DNA of 64,000 nucleotides from Saccharomyces paradoxus (GCF_002079055.1 NC_047493.1:620001-684000), one strand, 5' to 3'. Positions 9,346 to 20,073 are shown, counted from the stretch's first letter. Notes: generated by a model from the letters alone, not told the origin. Numbers and translations: made by a program.

Positions 9346-9897
9346 ATGTCCCAATCGAACCCTATCTTACGTGGTCTCGCCATTACAACAGCCATAGCTG
9401 CTCTATCAGCCACCGGTTATGCTATCTACTTTGACTATCAAAGAAGAAACAGCCCGCAATTCAGAAAAGTGTTGAGACAAAGGGCCAAAGAACAGGCCAA
9501 GATGGAAGAAGAAGCTAAAAGTCACGCTAAAGAAATGAAGCTGCAAAAAGTTACCGAATTCTTATCTATGGAATTGGCCAAAGACCCTATTCCTAGTGAT
9601 CCCTCTGAAAGAGAGGCTACATTCACTACCAACGTAGAAAATGGGGAGAGATTATCCATGCAACAAGGTAAGGAACTGGAAGCTGCTTCTAAATTTTATA
9701 AAGCATTGACTGTATACCCCCAGCCAGCCGATCTGTTGGGCATTTACCAAAGATCCATTCCTGAAGCCATTTACGAATATATTATATTAATGATTGCCAT
9801 CTTGCCTCCTGCCAATGTGGCTTCTTTCGTTAAAGGTGTTGTTGGAAGTAAGGCCGAGTCTGATGCGGTTGCTGAAGCTAACGATATCGATGACTAA
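9346..9897 (+). CDS. TOM20: Tom20, mitochondrial import receptor
   Basis: The protein has 183 residues, equal to S. cerevisiae. It is anchored in the outer mitochondrial membrane by an N-terminal hydrophobic segment (about residues 8-28, LRGLAITTAIAALSATGYAIY) followed by a basic stretch (YQRRNSPQFRKVLRQRAKEQ). The cytosolic domain has a TPR-like fold that binds presequences (QQGKELEAASKFYKAL; PADLLGIYQRSIPEAIYEYI). Tom20 hands precursors to Tom22 and the Tom40 pore. The tail is acidic. The frame is open 20 codons upstream of the ATG at 9346 with no AUG; the family start is MSQSNPILRG. Confidence 0.97.
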   Translation: MSQSNPILRGLAITTAIAALSATGYAIYFDYQRRNSPQFRKVLRQRAKEQAKMEEEAKSHAKEMKLQKVTEFLSMELAKDPIPSDPSEREATFTTNVENGERLSMQQGKELEAASKFYKALTVYPQPADLLGIYQRSIPEAIYEYIILMIAILPPANVASFVKGVVGSKAESDAVAEANDIDD

Positions 9898-10084
9898 GAA
9901 GAGTAGTATTTTGGTTCATTTTCTTCTCCGTTTTTATTTCTTTCACTCTGTATATAGCCTTATATAATTATATTATTTCTCCAGCCTAAATCCTGTTATA
10001 TATACCAAGCTTTTGAAAAAGCTAAGAATAAAAACAATTGTTTTCATTAAAGGTATTTTTATCGTAATAGGTGTAATATATATA

Positions 10085-10104
10085 TATGTATGTATGTATG
10101 TATG
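10085..10104. repeat. TATG microsatellite
   Basis: Five copies of TATG, preceded by a TA run, lie between the convergent ends of TOM20 and GCD2. This is an ordinary AT-rich 3'-intergenic simple repeat. Confidence 0.85.
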
Positions 10105-10144
10105 TTTATATACGTACACATACGTTGACGAATGTTGTATATGC

Positions 10145-12103
10145 TTATGCGGAACCTTTGTACTCTCTCAAGATAACGGGAACAGATGAAGGTGGCAAAG
10201 CGCCGAATTCTGTGATAACTTTCTTAATGTATTCTGGTGGCGTTAAATCATATAAGATGTTGACAATATTTAACGAAGGTAATTCTTGCCAACCATCCAA
10301 AATATTCTTGCTGTTGTTATCTCCTTCATTATTGGCATCCTTATTTTCGCCTTCAGATCCCTTCTTGCTGCCAATTTTATTACCCTTTGGCTTATTCTCC
10401 ATTTCTAGCTTTTTCTTTTCAGATTTTCTTTCTTTGATAAATTGGTTTAATAGCGCACCTTTATTACCACGCCTCTCGACTGGATTTTCGTAGTCTATAT
10501 TAACCAAGTCATTTGGATCTGCCAGTTCATTGAACGTGACACTATCTAATTGTACTCTTTGTGAAAACTTCAAACTTTCACAGCACACCAATACAGGTAT
10601 ATTTCTTCTCTTAGCGCTCATGGCCAACATTGCTGTACCAGCTCTTGAATATAAAAATCCATTAGATAGGATAGAATGGGCTCCTAAAAACACATAGTCT
10701 ACATCCATATTGAATATTGTATCCAAACTTGTAATAAGAGCATACATAACGTTGACACCAGCATTTCTTAAGGTTTCAGCCATTTTCCGGCCCTCAAATA
10801 ATGGTCTCGAATCAACGACAATCACTTTAATGTTTTTCTTTAAACCGATCGCATTATGGAGTAATAATTCAGTTAGAACTTTTGATGAACCATACGTGAC
10901 AATAGTAGTAGACTCTTCGATTTGCGTTGAGGCATTGTCTATAATTAGCTGATCAGCCAGTTCGATTTTTTCCTTAGCAAACTGTCCAATTTTTTCGCAA
11001 AGGTCTTTTTTAGCCGCTTTATCAGATGTAGATGGGTCAATCAATGAAATTTCCTGTTTTAACCATCTGATAGCATTACCCATAGTGACACTTAAGGGTC
11101 TAGCTTTTTTCAAAAGATCAATCTGGTGTGACAAATAACTTGTTAAGTTACGTGACAAGGTAGTTCCCTTGGGCGTTTGGTAGTCTTTGATAACAATTTG
11201 GAAAACTTCTAGCATGGCTATGCAACGTGGGATGGACCCGACTATTTTATAGTGTGCTAGGTGAGAAGTTAATAATAGTATTGATGGGTGAATAAGGTCT
11301 TTATTTAATAACAGTTCCTTAACAGACGATACCAAGTTGGAGCTGTCAAATGATTGTTCTAACACGGTGGGGATCACTGAAGATATACCGGGAATGACAT
11401 TAAACTCGCCACCCTCTAACGAAATAGATGCTAATGTCTTGGCAATATCAGACGCACTTGATGAAGCGATCTCTTGTTGTATAGCTGTTGGAGTGTTTGT
11501 TGACACAGAACTCGTACCAGCAGAGGTTGTTGTATTTGAAGAGGCAGGAATAGTTGCTGCTGCCGATGTGGGAGCTGTTGCTGATGCTGTGGACGCAGCA
11601 TTTGAGCCCATAGGCGTCAAGGAAGAAGCAGTTAATACGTTAGATCCTGATAATGCACTGGCCACCACCGGGACCATCAACCCAGCAGCAGTAATCCTTG
11701 AAGTTTTCGGGGATGATACCGCACTGGTCAATGCCAATATTGTTGCTCTTCTTTCTTCAGTAGTTTCTAAATGGCCAAAAAGTGTGCTCTTCTTCACATT
11801 TCGTTCATTCTGTTTTTTTTTATTAGCATTTTTTTGCTTTTGCTCTCTCTTCTGTTGTTGCTCACGTTGTAGTTGTTTTTTCTCTTTCTTCATTTGCGCT
11901 TGTTGTTGCTGTTGTTCAATGGATATGCCATTAGCTTGCTTCATTGCTGCCCTTTTTGCGGCCTTTTCTTGTTTTTTTAGTTCTTTTAATTCCTTGTTCG
12001 TTAATTTCTTGTCTCCATTTCCTGCTGCAGCGGTTGTTGGAGTAGCTTGCTTAGCCTTACTTGGCGGCGTAGCTGATCTTGATTTGGCTTCGGGTTCGCT
12101 CAT
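10145..12103 (-). CDS. GCD2: eIF2B delta subunit (Gcd2)
   Basis: The protein has 652 residues against 651 in S. cerevisiae. Gcd2 is a regulatory subunit of eIF2B, the guanine-nucleotide exchange factor for eIF2. With Gcn3 and Gcd7 it senses phosphorylated eIF2-alpha and so tunes GCN4 translation. The first 110 residues are low complexity (KELKKQEKAAKRAAMKQ, Gln and Lys runs), followed by a Ser/Thr/Ala linker. The conserved alpha/beta/delta domain fills about residues 250-640 with VTYGSSKVLTELLL, VIVVDSRPLFEGR, DYVFLGAHSILSNG and LYDLTPPEYI. Start MSEPEAKSRS. A Reb1-type site lies about 190 bases upstream. Confidence 0.97.
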   Translation of the reverse strand: MSEPEAKSRSATPPSKAKQATPTTAAAGNGDKKLTNKELKELKKQEKAAKRAAMKQANGISIEQQQQQAQMKKEKKQLQREQQQKREQKQKNANKKKQNERNVKKSTLFGHLETTEERRATILALTSAVSSPKTSRITAAGLMVPVVASALSGSNVLTASSLTPMGSNAASTASATAPTSAAATIPASSNTTTSAGTSSVSTNTPTAIQQEIASSSASDIAKTLASISLEGGEFNVIPGISSVIPTVLEQSFDSSNLVSSVKELLLNKDLIHPSILLLTSHLAHYKIVGSIPRCIAMLEVFQIVIKDYQTPKGTTLSRNLTSYLSHQIDLLKKARPLSVTMGNAIRWLKQEISLIDPSTSDKAAKKDLCEKIGQFAKEKIELADQLIIDNASTQIEESTTIVTYGSSKVLTELLLHNAIGLKKNIKVIVVDSRPLFEGRKMAETLRNAGVNVMYALITSLDTIFNMDVDYVFLGAHSILSNGFLYSRAGTAMLAMSAKRRNIPVLVCCESLKFSQRVQLDSVTFNELADPNDLVNIDYENPVERRGNKGALLNQFIKERKSEKKKLEMENKPKGNKIGSKKGSEGENKDANNEGDNNSKNILDGWQELPSLNIVNILYDLTPPEYIKKVITEFGALPPSSVPVILREYKGSA

Positions 12104-12409
12104 GGCAACTTGATTATCGACACTTCTTTCACAAAGTGTTTCTTACGTAGTAAGGGTAGGATTCTGATGCACTTACGCCTGATTATCTGTAGCTGGTAAT
12201 GCCTTATACAATACTCATTCTCTCTAAAGTCGAAAAAAAAATTGAAAAATTGGAAGAAAGCGAGAAGTTGCGAAAAATGTGAAGAGATTCCCGGGTAAAT
12301 ATGAGCATGATTTCCATAATAATAGCGGCACATGTGACGAACTGTGTTCTACTTTCTAGTATTTACAGGTGTATTTATTTATTTATATATCCTATAGGTT
12401 GTTTTAGTA
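12104..12409. other. GCD2 promoter and MRP13 3' region
   Basis: This is a 306-base spacer between tandem minus-strand genes. The only clear site is a Reb1 core at 12292-12298. The rest is AT-rich. Confidence 0.6.
12292..12298 (+). promoter_or_regulatory. Reb1 site, GCD2 promoter
   Basis: CGGGTAA is the core of the general regulatory factor Reb1 site. It is about 190 bases upstream of the GCD2 ATG. Reb1 typically clears nucleosomes at such positions. Motif match only. Confidence 0.55.
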
Positions 12410-13666
<1,257 letters not shown>

Positions 13667-14191
13667 TTATTTATCGAGCACATCAGCGTCGTACTTTTGC
13701 TTGAACCAAGAGACGGTATCTTCCTTGGTAGTTTTATGAGAGTTACCGACAGTACCCTTGCATCTCTTCCTTCTGGTGACTCTAGCACCTGGTCTGTTCA
13801 TGACAACGTAGAAGTCCATACCGAAAATACCAATGGATGGATCGTACTTGATACCTAAGTCAATGTGTTCGTCAATACCGAAACCGAAGTTACCAGTAGC
13901 AGAGAAGTTTCTGTCTCTCAATTGGTATTCCTTGACCTTCAAACCTCTTTCTAAGATTTCTTCAGCCTTTGGGCCTCTTACAGTGACATGGACGGCGATC
14001 TTTTCGTTTCTTCTGATACCGAAAGTTCTGACGGTGTATCTAGCCTTGGATTGAACTGGGGTTTGACCAGACAATTGTTCTAGAACCTTGGAGGCTCTGG
14101 TCAATCTGTCACCAGATTCACCAACGGAGATGTTCAAGACCAATTTCTCGATCTTCAAGTCACGCATGGGGTTTTGGGCTTTAGTAGACAT
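13667..14191 (-). CDS. RPL11B: Cytosolic ribosomal protein L11 (uL5), B copy
   Basis: The protein has 174 residues and is practically identical to yeast Rpl11. It sits at the central protuberance of the 60S subunit and joins as part of the 5S RNP with Rpl5. Start [20 protein letters not shown]; the frame reads 12 codons further upstream without an ATG. Codon use is strongly biased to preferred yeast codons (GGT, TTG, AGA, AAG), as in highly expressed genes. There is no intron. Paired Rap1 sites lie 230-255 bases upstream, the standard ribosomal-protein promoter design. The B name follows from its place next to PIL1; the A paralogue is on another chromosome in S. cerevisiae. Confidence 0.97.
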
Positions 14192-14420
14192 CTTGGACGC
14201 GTATTTTTGTATATGTTGGGCTTTCAAGGGTAACTGAAATGAAGATTAATATGCATGAAATGACGGTTGCTTAACAGTATGCATTTTTAATGATGGTTAA
14301 GTTCAAGTTTCACATTGGTACCTTGGCTTCACTGCTCGCAGAGCGGATTTGGTTCCTACGGGATGTTCGGATCAAAAAAAGAAAAAAGGAAGTGGAAAAA
14401 AAAAGACCATATGAAAAATG

Positions 14421-14433
14421 AATGTATGGGTGG
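14421..14433 (-). promoter_or_regulatory. Rap1 site 1, RPL11B
   Basis: The minus strand reads CCACCCATACATT, a near-perfect Rap1 site. It is about 230 bases upstream of the ATG and in the same orientation as the second site. Confidence 0.8.
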
Positions 14434-14435
14434 TA

Positions 14436-14447
14436 GGGTACGGATGT
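14436..14447 (-). promoter_or_regulatory. Rap1 site 2, RPL11B
   Basis: The minus strand reads ACATCCGTACCC, a good Rap1 match, just upstream of site 1. Tandem same-orientation Rap1 sites recruit Fhl1 and Ifh1 at ribosomal-protein genes. Confidence 0.75.
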
Positions 14448-15045
14448 CTGAAATGTCTTGCAAAAACTAATTATACGTTTGGTTGGATCTGTGCCTGCTA
14501 TATGTATAAACAAATTAACATATATTGCATCATGTTAGAAGAAATTAGGTATTAAACATTAGAACTACATATGCGGTGGAGATGAAGATACAGAAGTTTT
14601 CCGGTGTCGAAAAATCAAAGAAGACACTATTGAAAACTAAGGGAGAAATGGAAAACAATTAAAGTAAAGTGGAACTAGAGTCGATAGGAAAAAACACAGC
14701 TGAGATAGTCTGAAATGCAGGAAACAAGGCTGTCCCATTAAATTAGTTCTAATTTGAATTGTTCCTTCACAATTAAAAAAATAAAAGAGTACATAGTTAG
14801 GGGGAGAGATATTAATAATAGACTAAAAGTAAGAAGTGGAGTGGGGGGGCAAAATACAATAACGCATGAAAAAAAAAGAAAATAGAAAGAAAATGATTAG
14901 AAAATAGAAAATAAAACAGTTTTTTTCAAAATGAGCGAACAGAAATGTTTATCCGTCCATTCATTAATTAAAAGAGATTAATTAGTATAATAGCTTGTTC
15001 TTTTCTTGTCAATATTTTTTTTGTTTGTTTTCTGATATTGTTTGT

Positions 15046-16065
15046 TTAAGCAGTGGTCTGTTGGGGAAGAGATTCATTTTGTTGGTGACCGACTTGTTCG
15101 TGTTCTTCAATAGCACCTTCTTCTTGTTGTTCAGGCTCTTCAATTTGTCCATCTTCTTGTTCATCTTCGGACCACCTGCCTTGACCCTCTTCCTCTTCCT
15201 CTTCTTCGCCTTCTTCAGGTTCGAAATCTTCATAATCCTGCTTGAAACTTAGAGTGGGCTTGACTTGGGCGGAGTCTAGAGTCCATTCGTTCAGTGCGCT
15301 TTCAGCATCAATAATGATTTGTTTAGAAGCTTCATAACCATCGTAAGCAGGTCTGGTTTCACCTGGAGTGACGGGAGAGTCGTCCAATAGTTCCAAAAGA
15401 GCTTTACCGTAACCAGCGATTAAAGCAATTTTTTCTGAGTGTTCGATAATGGAGTCAAATTGGTAGTTGAAAGCGGCTCTCAACTTCGATCTCGTAATGT
15501 TAGACAACTGAGCTTCAGCGACCAAAGATTCGGCCTCAGCACGCACCAATTCCTGTTCCAAGACCTCGATCTTAGGTGATTGAGGATCCTTGTATTTCAA
15601 ATAGGCAATCTTGTCGGTGATCTTGTCCTTACGGTCTCTGGATGGTTGTACGGAACCTTCGATATCTCTGATGGATTTCAAAGTCAGTCTGTATTGGTCA
15701 TAACGGTCGATAAATTGGTCATCTAATTCACTAACTTCATAGATCAAGACACCTAATTTATCAGTGATGTCGGAAACATCGTCATCGTTTTCCAACCCCC
15801 AGATAGACAATTGCTTAGCGGCATCACGTCTTTCGTTGGCTGTCAATTCCATGGACCTCAAAACATTCTTTTCGATCTTAACCAATTGAGACAATTTTCT
15901 GGATAATTCTGGGCCAAAAGCCCCAGCGGCACTTCTCCTAAAGCTGTAAGCTAGACCACCCTTCCCAAAGAATCTACCTTTGGTTGTAGATGGTGGTGGT
16001 GGTGGGTTCTGTAATTGAGAGGCGGTAGGAGCCCTGGAATTTCTTAAAGAGTAAGTTCTGTGCAT
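15046..16065 (-). CDS. PIL1: Pil1, core eisosome BAR-domain protein
   Basis: The protein has 339 residues, the S. cerevisiae length. Pil1 and its paralogue Lsp1 form the scaffold of eisosomes, furrows under the plasma membrane, and are phosphorylated by the sphingolipid-sensing kinases Pkh1/2. The N-terminus (MHRTYSLRNSRAPTASQLQ, then FFGKGGLAYSFRRSAAGAFG) is the amphipathic membrane-binding segment. The BAR helices run from about residue 50 to 270. The acidic tail (EPEEGEEEEEEEG, then Glu/Gln-rich) is encoded by the repetitive tract at 15060-15240. Codon use is strongly biased, matching high abundance. An STRE pair lies about 430 bases upstream. Confidence 0.97.
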   Translation of the reverse strand: MHRTYSLRNSRAPTASQLQNPPPPPSTTKGRFFGKGGLAYSFRRSAAGAFGPELSRKLSQLVKIEKNVLRSMELTANERRDAAKQLSIWGLENDDDVSDITDKLGVLIYEVSELDDQFIDRYDQYRLTLKSIRDIEGSVQPSRDRKDKITDKIAYLKYKDPQSPKIEVLEQELVRAEAESLVAEAQLSNITRSKLRAAFNYQFDSIIEHSEKIALIAGYGKALLELLDDSPVTPGETRPAYDGYEASKQIIIDAESALNEWTLDSAQVKPTLSFKQDYEDFEPEEGEEEEEEEGQGRWSEDEQEDGQIEEPEQQEEGAIEEHEQVGHQQNESLPQQTTA

Positions 16066-16717
16066 GCTATATACTTGATGCTGATATATTCTTCACTTTA
16101 CAATACTGCTGACCAGTGGAAACGTATAGTTAAGTGTGCAGATGTAGATGTAAGACAAAGTTTCTTTCTCAGGTTAAGATAATCAACGCATTGAGCTCAA
16201 ACGACGGAGAACAAGGAAGGATGCAGAATGACCGCTAGTTATTTATAAAAAGACACGGGAGGGGGAATCCCGTCTTTCGTCCGTCGGAGCCAAAGAGATG
16301 AGCCAAAGCAGAAAACAGGGGACGCCGCCCTTCTCCCGTCCCGTGTGTGAGGGGGCGCGGCCATTCCGTTTTTGCAATTTGAGCGGTGGGCCAAAAGTGA
16401 AAAAAAAAAGAGGCGGCTGCGGAAATTTGTAAGACAAGCGCAGGGCCAAAGACAAAATAATAATTGACGTGGCTGAACCACAGTCTCTCCCCACCCCTTT
16501 CCGAAAAGGGGAATGAAGCACGAGGTCTTTTTCCCAATCGGTAAATACTCAACAGGAAGACGCGCAATACGTAACATGCGAATGCGTAATTCACGGCGAT
16601 AACGTCGTCTTCAGCTTTAGCATAGTTTAGACCGATGTATTTATTTATCTAGTTGTTTTTATGTTATTTAGTTTCTGTAGTCTATTTATTTGCGACAATA
16701 CGTCGTTAACTAGTCGC
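16066..16717. other. PIL1 promoter and PDC6 3' region
   Basis: This is a 652-base spacer between two minus-strand genes and is G/C-richer than its neighbours. It holds an STRE inverted pair at 16494-16511 and further G-runs near 16258 and 16350. Overlapping open frames at 16235-16594 on the minus strand are Phe/Pro-rich low-complexity sequence and look like chance. Confidence 0.6.
16494..16511. promoter_or_regulatory. Inverted pair of STREs, PIL1 promoter
   Basis: CCCCT at 16494-16498 and AGGGG at 16507-16511 form a near-perfect dyad. Each half is a Msn2/Msn4 stress-response element. The pair lies about 430 bases upstream of the PIL1 start. Confidence 0.55.
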
Positions 16718-18409
16718 TTATTGTTTGGCGTTTGTTGCAGCAGTCAATTGAGCTTGCTTGATCAAACTCTCCGGGGCATCAAAGACAGGTAGTTTCAATT
16801 CAATTAGTCTGATCACCGAGTTTTTCTGGAACTCTGGATCGGTCGTTAAGGCGTCCCACTCGCCTGTAGTAGCAACTTTGTGGTTTCCGTACTTTTTCGC
16901 ACCAAATGCGGGCAACAGGGCGAGGTGATCCCAGGTTTGGACTTCGTTGTACTCAGCATGAGGTCCATGAATCAGCTTTTCAATGGTGTAACCGTCGTTG
17001 TTAAGGACAAACAGATACGGCTTCAACCCCCATCTGATCATCGTAGAGATTTCTTGCACGGTCAACTGCAATGACCCGTCACCAATGAATAAGATGACTC
17101 TTTTGTTCGGGTCGATCTCCTCAGCGGCAAAGGCAGCGCCTAAAGTGGCTCCTGTAGTAAAGCCGATGGACCCCCATAGCACCTGCGAAATGCCGTATGC
17201 GTCTTTGGGAAAGATGGTTTGATTGATACCGAATGCGGACGTACCGGTCTCGGAAATGATAACATCACCTTCCCGCAAGAACTTAGACAGTTCATTCCAT
17301 AACCACTCCTGTTTCAAGGGTGTGTTGGCAGCCACATCTTTGTTTGCGGGGGGTTTTGTTGGTACTGGAACGCTTTTGTAGCCCTTAACAACATCAGGAA
17401 TAACGCTCAATAATTTTTGCAGGGCAAATTTCATTTGTACACCGGGGAACGTAGCGTTTTTCACCTTAATGTAATCGGAATGAAATTCGACTACATTCTT
17501 GGTCTTGTAGGAGTAAGAAAATGAACCCGTGTTAAAATCTGATAGCAAAGCACCAACGGAAAGGATCAAATCTGCTGATTCGACGGCTTGTTTCACGTCC
17601 GGCTTGGACAGCGTCCCTACATAAACACCGCCGTATCTGGGATGCTGTTCATCTATCGACCCTTTACCTAAAGGCGTCACAAAAGCTGGGAACTGAGTCA
17701 AATCAATTAACTTCTGAGTTTCTTTCTTAACGTTGTGCCTAGAAGCACAAGCATCGGACAGTATAACAGGATTCTTCGAATTCTGAAGCAGTTCCAGTAC
17801 AGTATCAATAACTTCTTTCTCAGCTTCAGGGTCGTTAGGCTTTAATGATAGGTCAATTGGTTTTTCCAAAAGAGAGCCAGGAACCTTTAGATCCACTAAA
17901 TTCGCTGGCAACCCCAGATAGCTGGGTCTCTGTGTTATAAACGTTGTCCTGATCAACCTATCAATCTCTGAAGGCGCTGTAGCAACGTCTGTAATTATTG
18001 ATGTAGTTTCAGAGATATTGGCAGACATTCTGTGGAAAACGGTGAAATCACCGTTACCCAAGGTATGATGCAATAATAATTGTTTAGCCTGGGCGGAGAT
18101 GGAGGGAACACCAACGACGTGCAGCACACCGACGTGTTCGGCGTACGAACCTGCAATACCGTTCAAGGCGGACAGTTCACCTACACCAAAAGTAGTTACC
18201 AGTACGGATAAACCCTTGATGCGTGCGTAACCATCGGCGGCATAGGCCGCATTCAGCTCATTTGCATTACCAGCCCATCTCAATCCATCCACCTCGTAGA
18301 TCTTGTCCAATAGTGACAAGTTGAAGTCGCCTGGTAGCCCAAAAATGGTGTTAACATTAACTTGCTTCAATCTTTCGAACAAGTATCTTCCAAGAGTAAT
18401 TTCAGACAT
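16718..18409 (-). CDS. PDC6: Pyruvate decarboxylase, minor isoform Pdc6
   Basis: The protein has 563 residues. Pdc6 converts pyruvate to acetaldehyde and CO2 with thiamine diphosphate and Mg2+, in the cytosol. The ThDP-binding motif is present (GDGSLQ near residue 443, followed after about 25 residues by NNDGYTIE), as are the catalytic pair HH (LLLHHTLGNGDF, near 114-115) and the N-terminal Glu of GNANELNAAYAADGYAR. Position next to CTT1 marks it as PDC6, not PDC1 or PDC5. It has only four Met and one Cys in 563 residues, in keeping with the S. cerevisiae isoform used under sulfur limitation. A Met31/32-type core and a CACGTG lie upstream. Confidence 0.96.
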   Translation of the reverse strand: MSEITLGRYLFERLKQVNVNTIFGLPGDFNLSLLDKIYEVDGLRWAGNANELNAAYAADGYARIKGLSVLVTTFGVGELSALNGIAGSYAEHVGVLHVVGVPSISAQAKQLLLHHTLGNGDFTVFHRMSANISETTSIITDVATAPSEIDRLIRTTFITQRPSYLGLPANLVDLKVPGSLLEKPIDLSLKPNDPEAEKEVIDTVLELLQNSKNPVILSDACASRHNVKKETQKLIDLTQFPAFVTPLGKGSIDEQHPRYGGVYVGTLSKPDVKQAVESADLILSVGALLSDFNTGSFSYSYKTKNVVEFHSDYIKVKNATFPGVQMKFALQKLLSVIPDVVKGYKSVPVPTKPPANKDVAANTPLKQEWLWNELSKFLREGDVIISETGTSAFGINQTIFPKDAYGISQVLWGSIGFTTGATLGAAFAAEEIDPNKRVILFIGDGSLQLTVQEISTMIRWGLKPYLFVLNNDGYTIEKLIHGPHAEYNEVQTWDHLALLPAFGAKKYGNHKVATTGEWDALTTDPEFQKNSVIRLIELKLPVFDAPESLIKQAQLTAATNAKQ

Positions 18410-18854
18410 TTTTTTTTACCAAATATTTTTTGTTTTGTTATATATATGGCCTGAATTTATACTGCGTATAAAGAGAGGATCACAACGGTACAAGGTTTAG
18501 AATAGCTTGAAACAACTACCTTTTATACGTATTACTTGATAAAGGTTCGCGAATTTGTACGGCATCCCTTATCCTGTAATCGAGTGAATAGAGGTGCAAA
18601 CACAGGTTAATTCATAAAAAGAAACAGAAATGCAGGTTTATTACCACTATAGTTTTATTTTGTCTTATTATGCATCTTTCGACTTGTTTAATGTCATTCG
18701 ATAAGATGCGGGCTTTTTCTGTCATTCGTTCCGCTCAAGAAGCATGCGTTTTCTTCTGGTAAGGGAACGTGATACAGAATGCATCTTTTTGGAGTGCGGG
18801 ACATGGGCTTTTGTTTGAAATTATGGTTATCACTACTGCCGTTTACCCTTGAAA

Positions 18855-18861
18855 GCCACAG
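18855..18861 (-). promoter_or_regulatory. Met31/Met32-type core, PDC6 upstream
   Basis: GCCACAG on the plus strand reads CTGTGGC on the PDC6 coding strand, the core of AAACTGTGGC. It is about 450 bases upstream of PDC6. The flanking AAA is not matched fully. Confidence 0.4.
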
Positions 18862-19132
18862 AAAAAAATGAGTAAAATAAGGTGTGAACGTTTTTTAGTG
18901 GTGAAATCCGTTTTTTTTATTTTTTAATAATCTCTTCGTGAAATACCACAATTAATGGGGATATTAAAGTGCACATGATGTAACAGCAATTGATGTCACT
19001 TTCTCTTACACACTTTGGTTGAGTCGTATTTAATCCCGTTTACATAACTAGGCTCAGGTGTCTTTTCATCTATAACTAAGTAAGTAGTACCCAAAATGTA
19101 TAGGTTTATAAGATGCTTGGAAACCGTATGGC

Positions 19133-19138
19133 CACGTG
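19133..19138. promoter_or_regulatory. CACGTG E-box (Cbf1/Pho4 type)
   Basis: A palindromic CACGTG lies about 725 bases upstream of PDC6 and 935 upstream of CTT1. Cbf1 with Met4 uses such sites in sulfur genes; Pho4 uses them in phosphate genes. The distance leaves its target uncertain. Confidence 0.4.
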
Positions 19139-19700
19139 CACACTTTAGTGCACTTTCTTAGGCTTCATAAAAACCGATAAGAGATTAATGTGATATACTA
19201 TTTCCCTGTGATTTTTAATCTTATTATTTACGAAGGAGGAATGGAGCTAAATAAAACTAAGAAACTTTGTGTATCAAAACATAAAAAAAGAAGAACGGAG
19301 AAGTGAACTCTTTTTGGCCTTTAGCATGATCATAATGACTACAGCAATACGATATTTGCATGTGCCGTCAAACGTTCAAGAATTTTTGAATCGTGTCAAC
19401 TGGTAAGAGGAAAAAAGGGTAGCGACGTTGGTTGTGGGATGATAAGAAAACTAAAGTAGGCTTCATAGAGTTTTTTCGACGTTGAATATTAAGGGCTGCA
19501 ACTCCGAGGACTAAACTGTCTCCTCCACGTCAAACCTATTGTAGTGACAATAAACGGATCCTAAGAAGCTGGAGATGATGAGGAACCGATGACGAGGGAC
19601 ATGAATACGACAGTCCGTTATCTCCATGCCGCGTTAAACAGCTCTCCTGCGTCCTTTTACAGAGACCCTAGGCCAAGACTACGGACGGCCCTCTTTTTCA

Positions 19701-19705
19701 AGGGG
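19701..19705 (+). promoter_or_regulatory. STRE, CTT1 promoter
   Basis: AGGGG, 369 bases upstream of the CTT1 start and 10 bases from a second copy. CTT1 is a classic Msn2/Msn4 target with several STREs. Confidence 0.65.
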
Positions 19706-19715
19706 ACGGCCGGTA

Positions 19716-19720
19716 AGGGG
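19716..19720 (+). promoter_or_regulatory. STRE, CTT1 promoter
   Basis: Second AGGGG in the same orientation, forming a close pair with the one at 19701. Confidence 0.65.
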
Positions 19721-19946
19721 CCAACCGCTGGAATTGCGTATTGTTCCCTCCTTCAACGATGAGCACGTTCGCCGATCCAGAAAGGTTATTGTTGTCATTG
19801 TCAGTGCCAATGGTGTGGTGAAAAAAGTATAGTTCTCTTCACCCTCTGGTTGCGGGCTAGGCTAGCCGATAATGCCCCCGACTCCCTCAATGGGAAGAAT
19901 TTGTAAGGATTCGGCGTGGCCTGGACACATTATGTATTTATCGTAT

Positions 19947-19951
19947 CCCCT
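19947..19951 (-). promoter_or_regulatory. STRE, CTT1 promoter
   Basis: CCCCT on the plus strand, an inverted STRE, 123 bases upstream of the CTT1 ATG and near the probable core promoter. Confidence 0.5.
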
Positions 19952-20073
19952 ACTGCTCACGTATAAGAAGTCGTTGCTTTACCCATATGGCAGATTCCAT
20001 TATTGTCTGTGCTTGCTCTCAGAAATCTTCCTCTTGACTCACATCAATAAGATAAATCAGCTCAGCTTCACAA

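Larger units (their letters stand above)
14192..15045. other. RPL11B promoter and PIL1 3' region
   Basis: This is an 854-base spacer between tandem minus-strand genes. It contains the two Rap1 sites (14421-14447), then a purine-rich stretch at about 14580-14950 with a G-run near 14843. I see no RNA gene or coding frame with family resemblance. Confidence 0.55.
18410..20073. other. Long divergent promoter region PDC6 / CTT1
   Basis: This is a 1664-base divergent intergene. I see a TATA-like TATAAATT (minus strand, 18453-18460) near PDC6, a Met31/32-type core at 18855-18861, a CACGTG at 19133-19138, and three STREs in the CTT1-proximal part (19701, 19716, 19947). No RNA gene, LTR or recognisable coding frame was seen. 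Confidence 0.7.

Noticed and set aside
11337-12113. Plus-strand frame of 258 codons opposite GCD2
   Set aside because: Its Cys/Phe/Ala-rich translation is the reverse reading of the Lys/Gln/Ala-rich Gcd2 N-terminus; no ATG-anchored product is plausible.
14192-14227. In-frame extension, or hidden first exon, of RPL11B
   Set aside because: Starts at TTG; I saw no 5' splice site GTATGT with branch point TACTAAC near the start, and the protein is full length from MSTKAQ.
16235-16594. Overlapping minus-strand frames in the PIL1 promoter
   Set aside because: Three frames are open at once in GC-richer DNA, all low complexity; this is composition, not coding.
20035-20041. TGACTCA (Gcn4-type) just upstream of CTT1
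   Set aside because: It is 33 bases before the ATG and probably in the transcribed leader, too close for an activator site.
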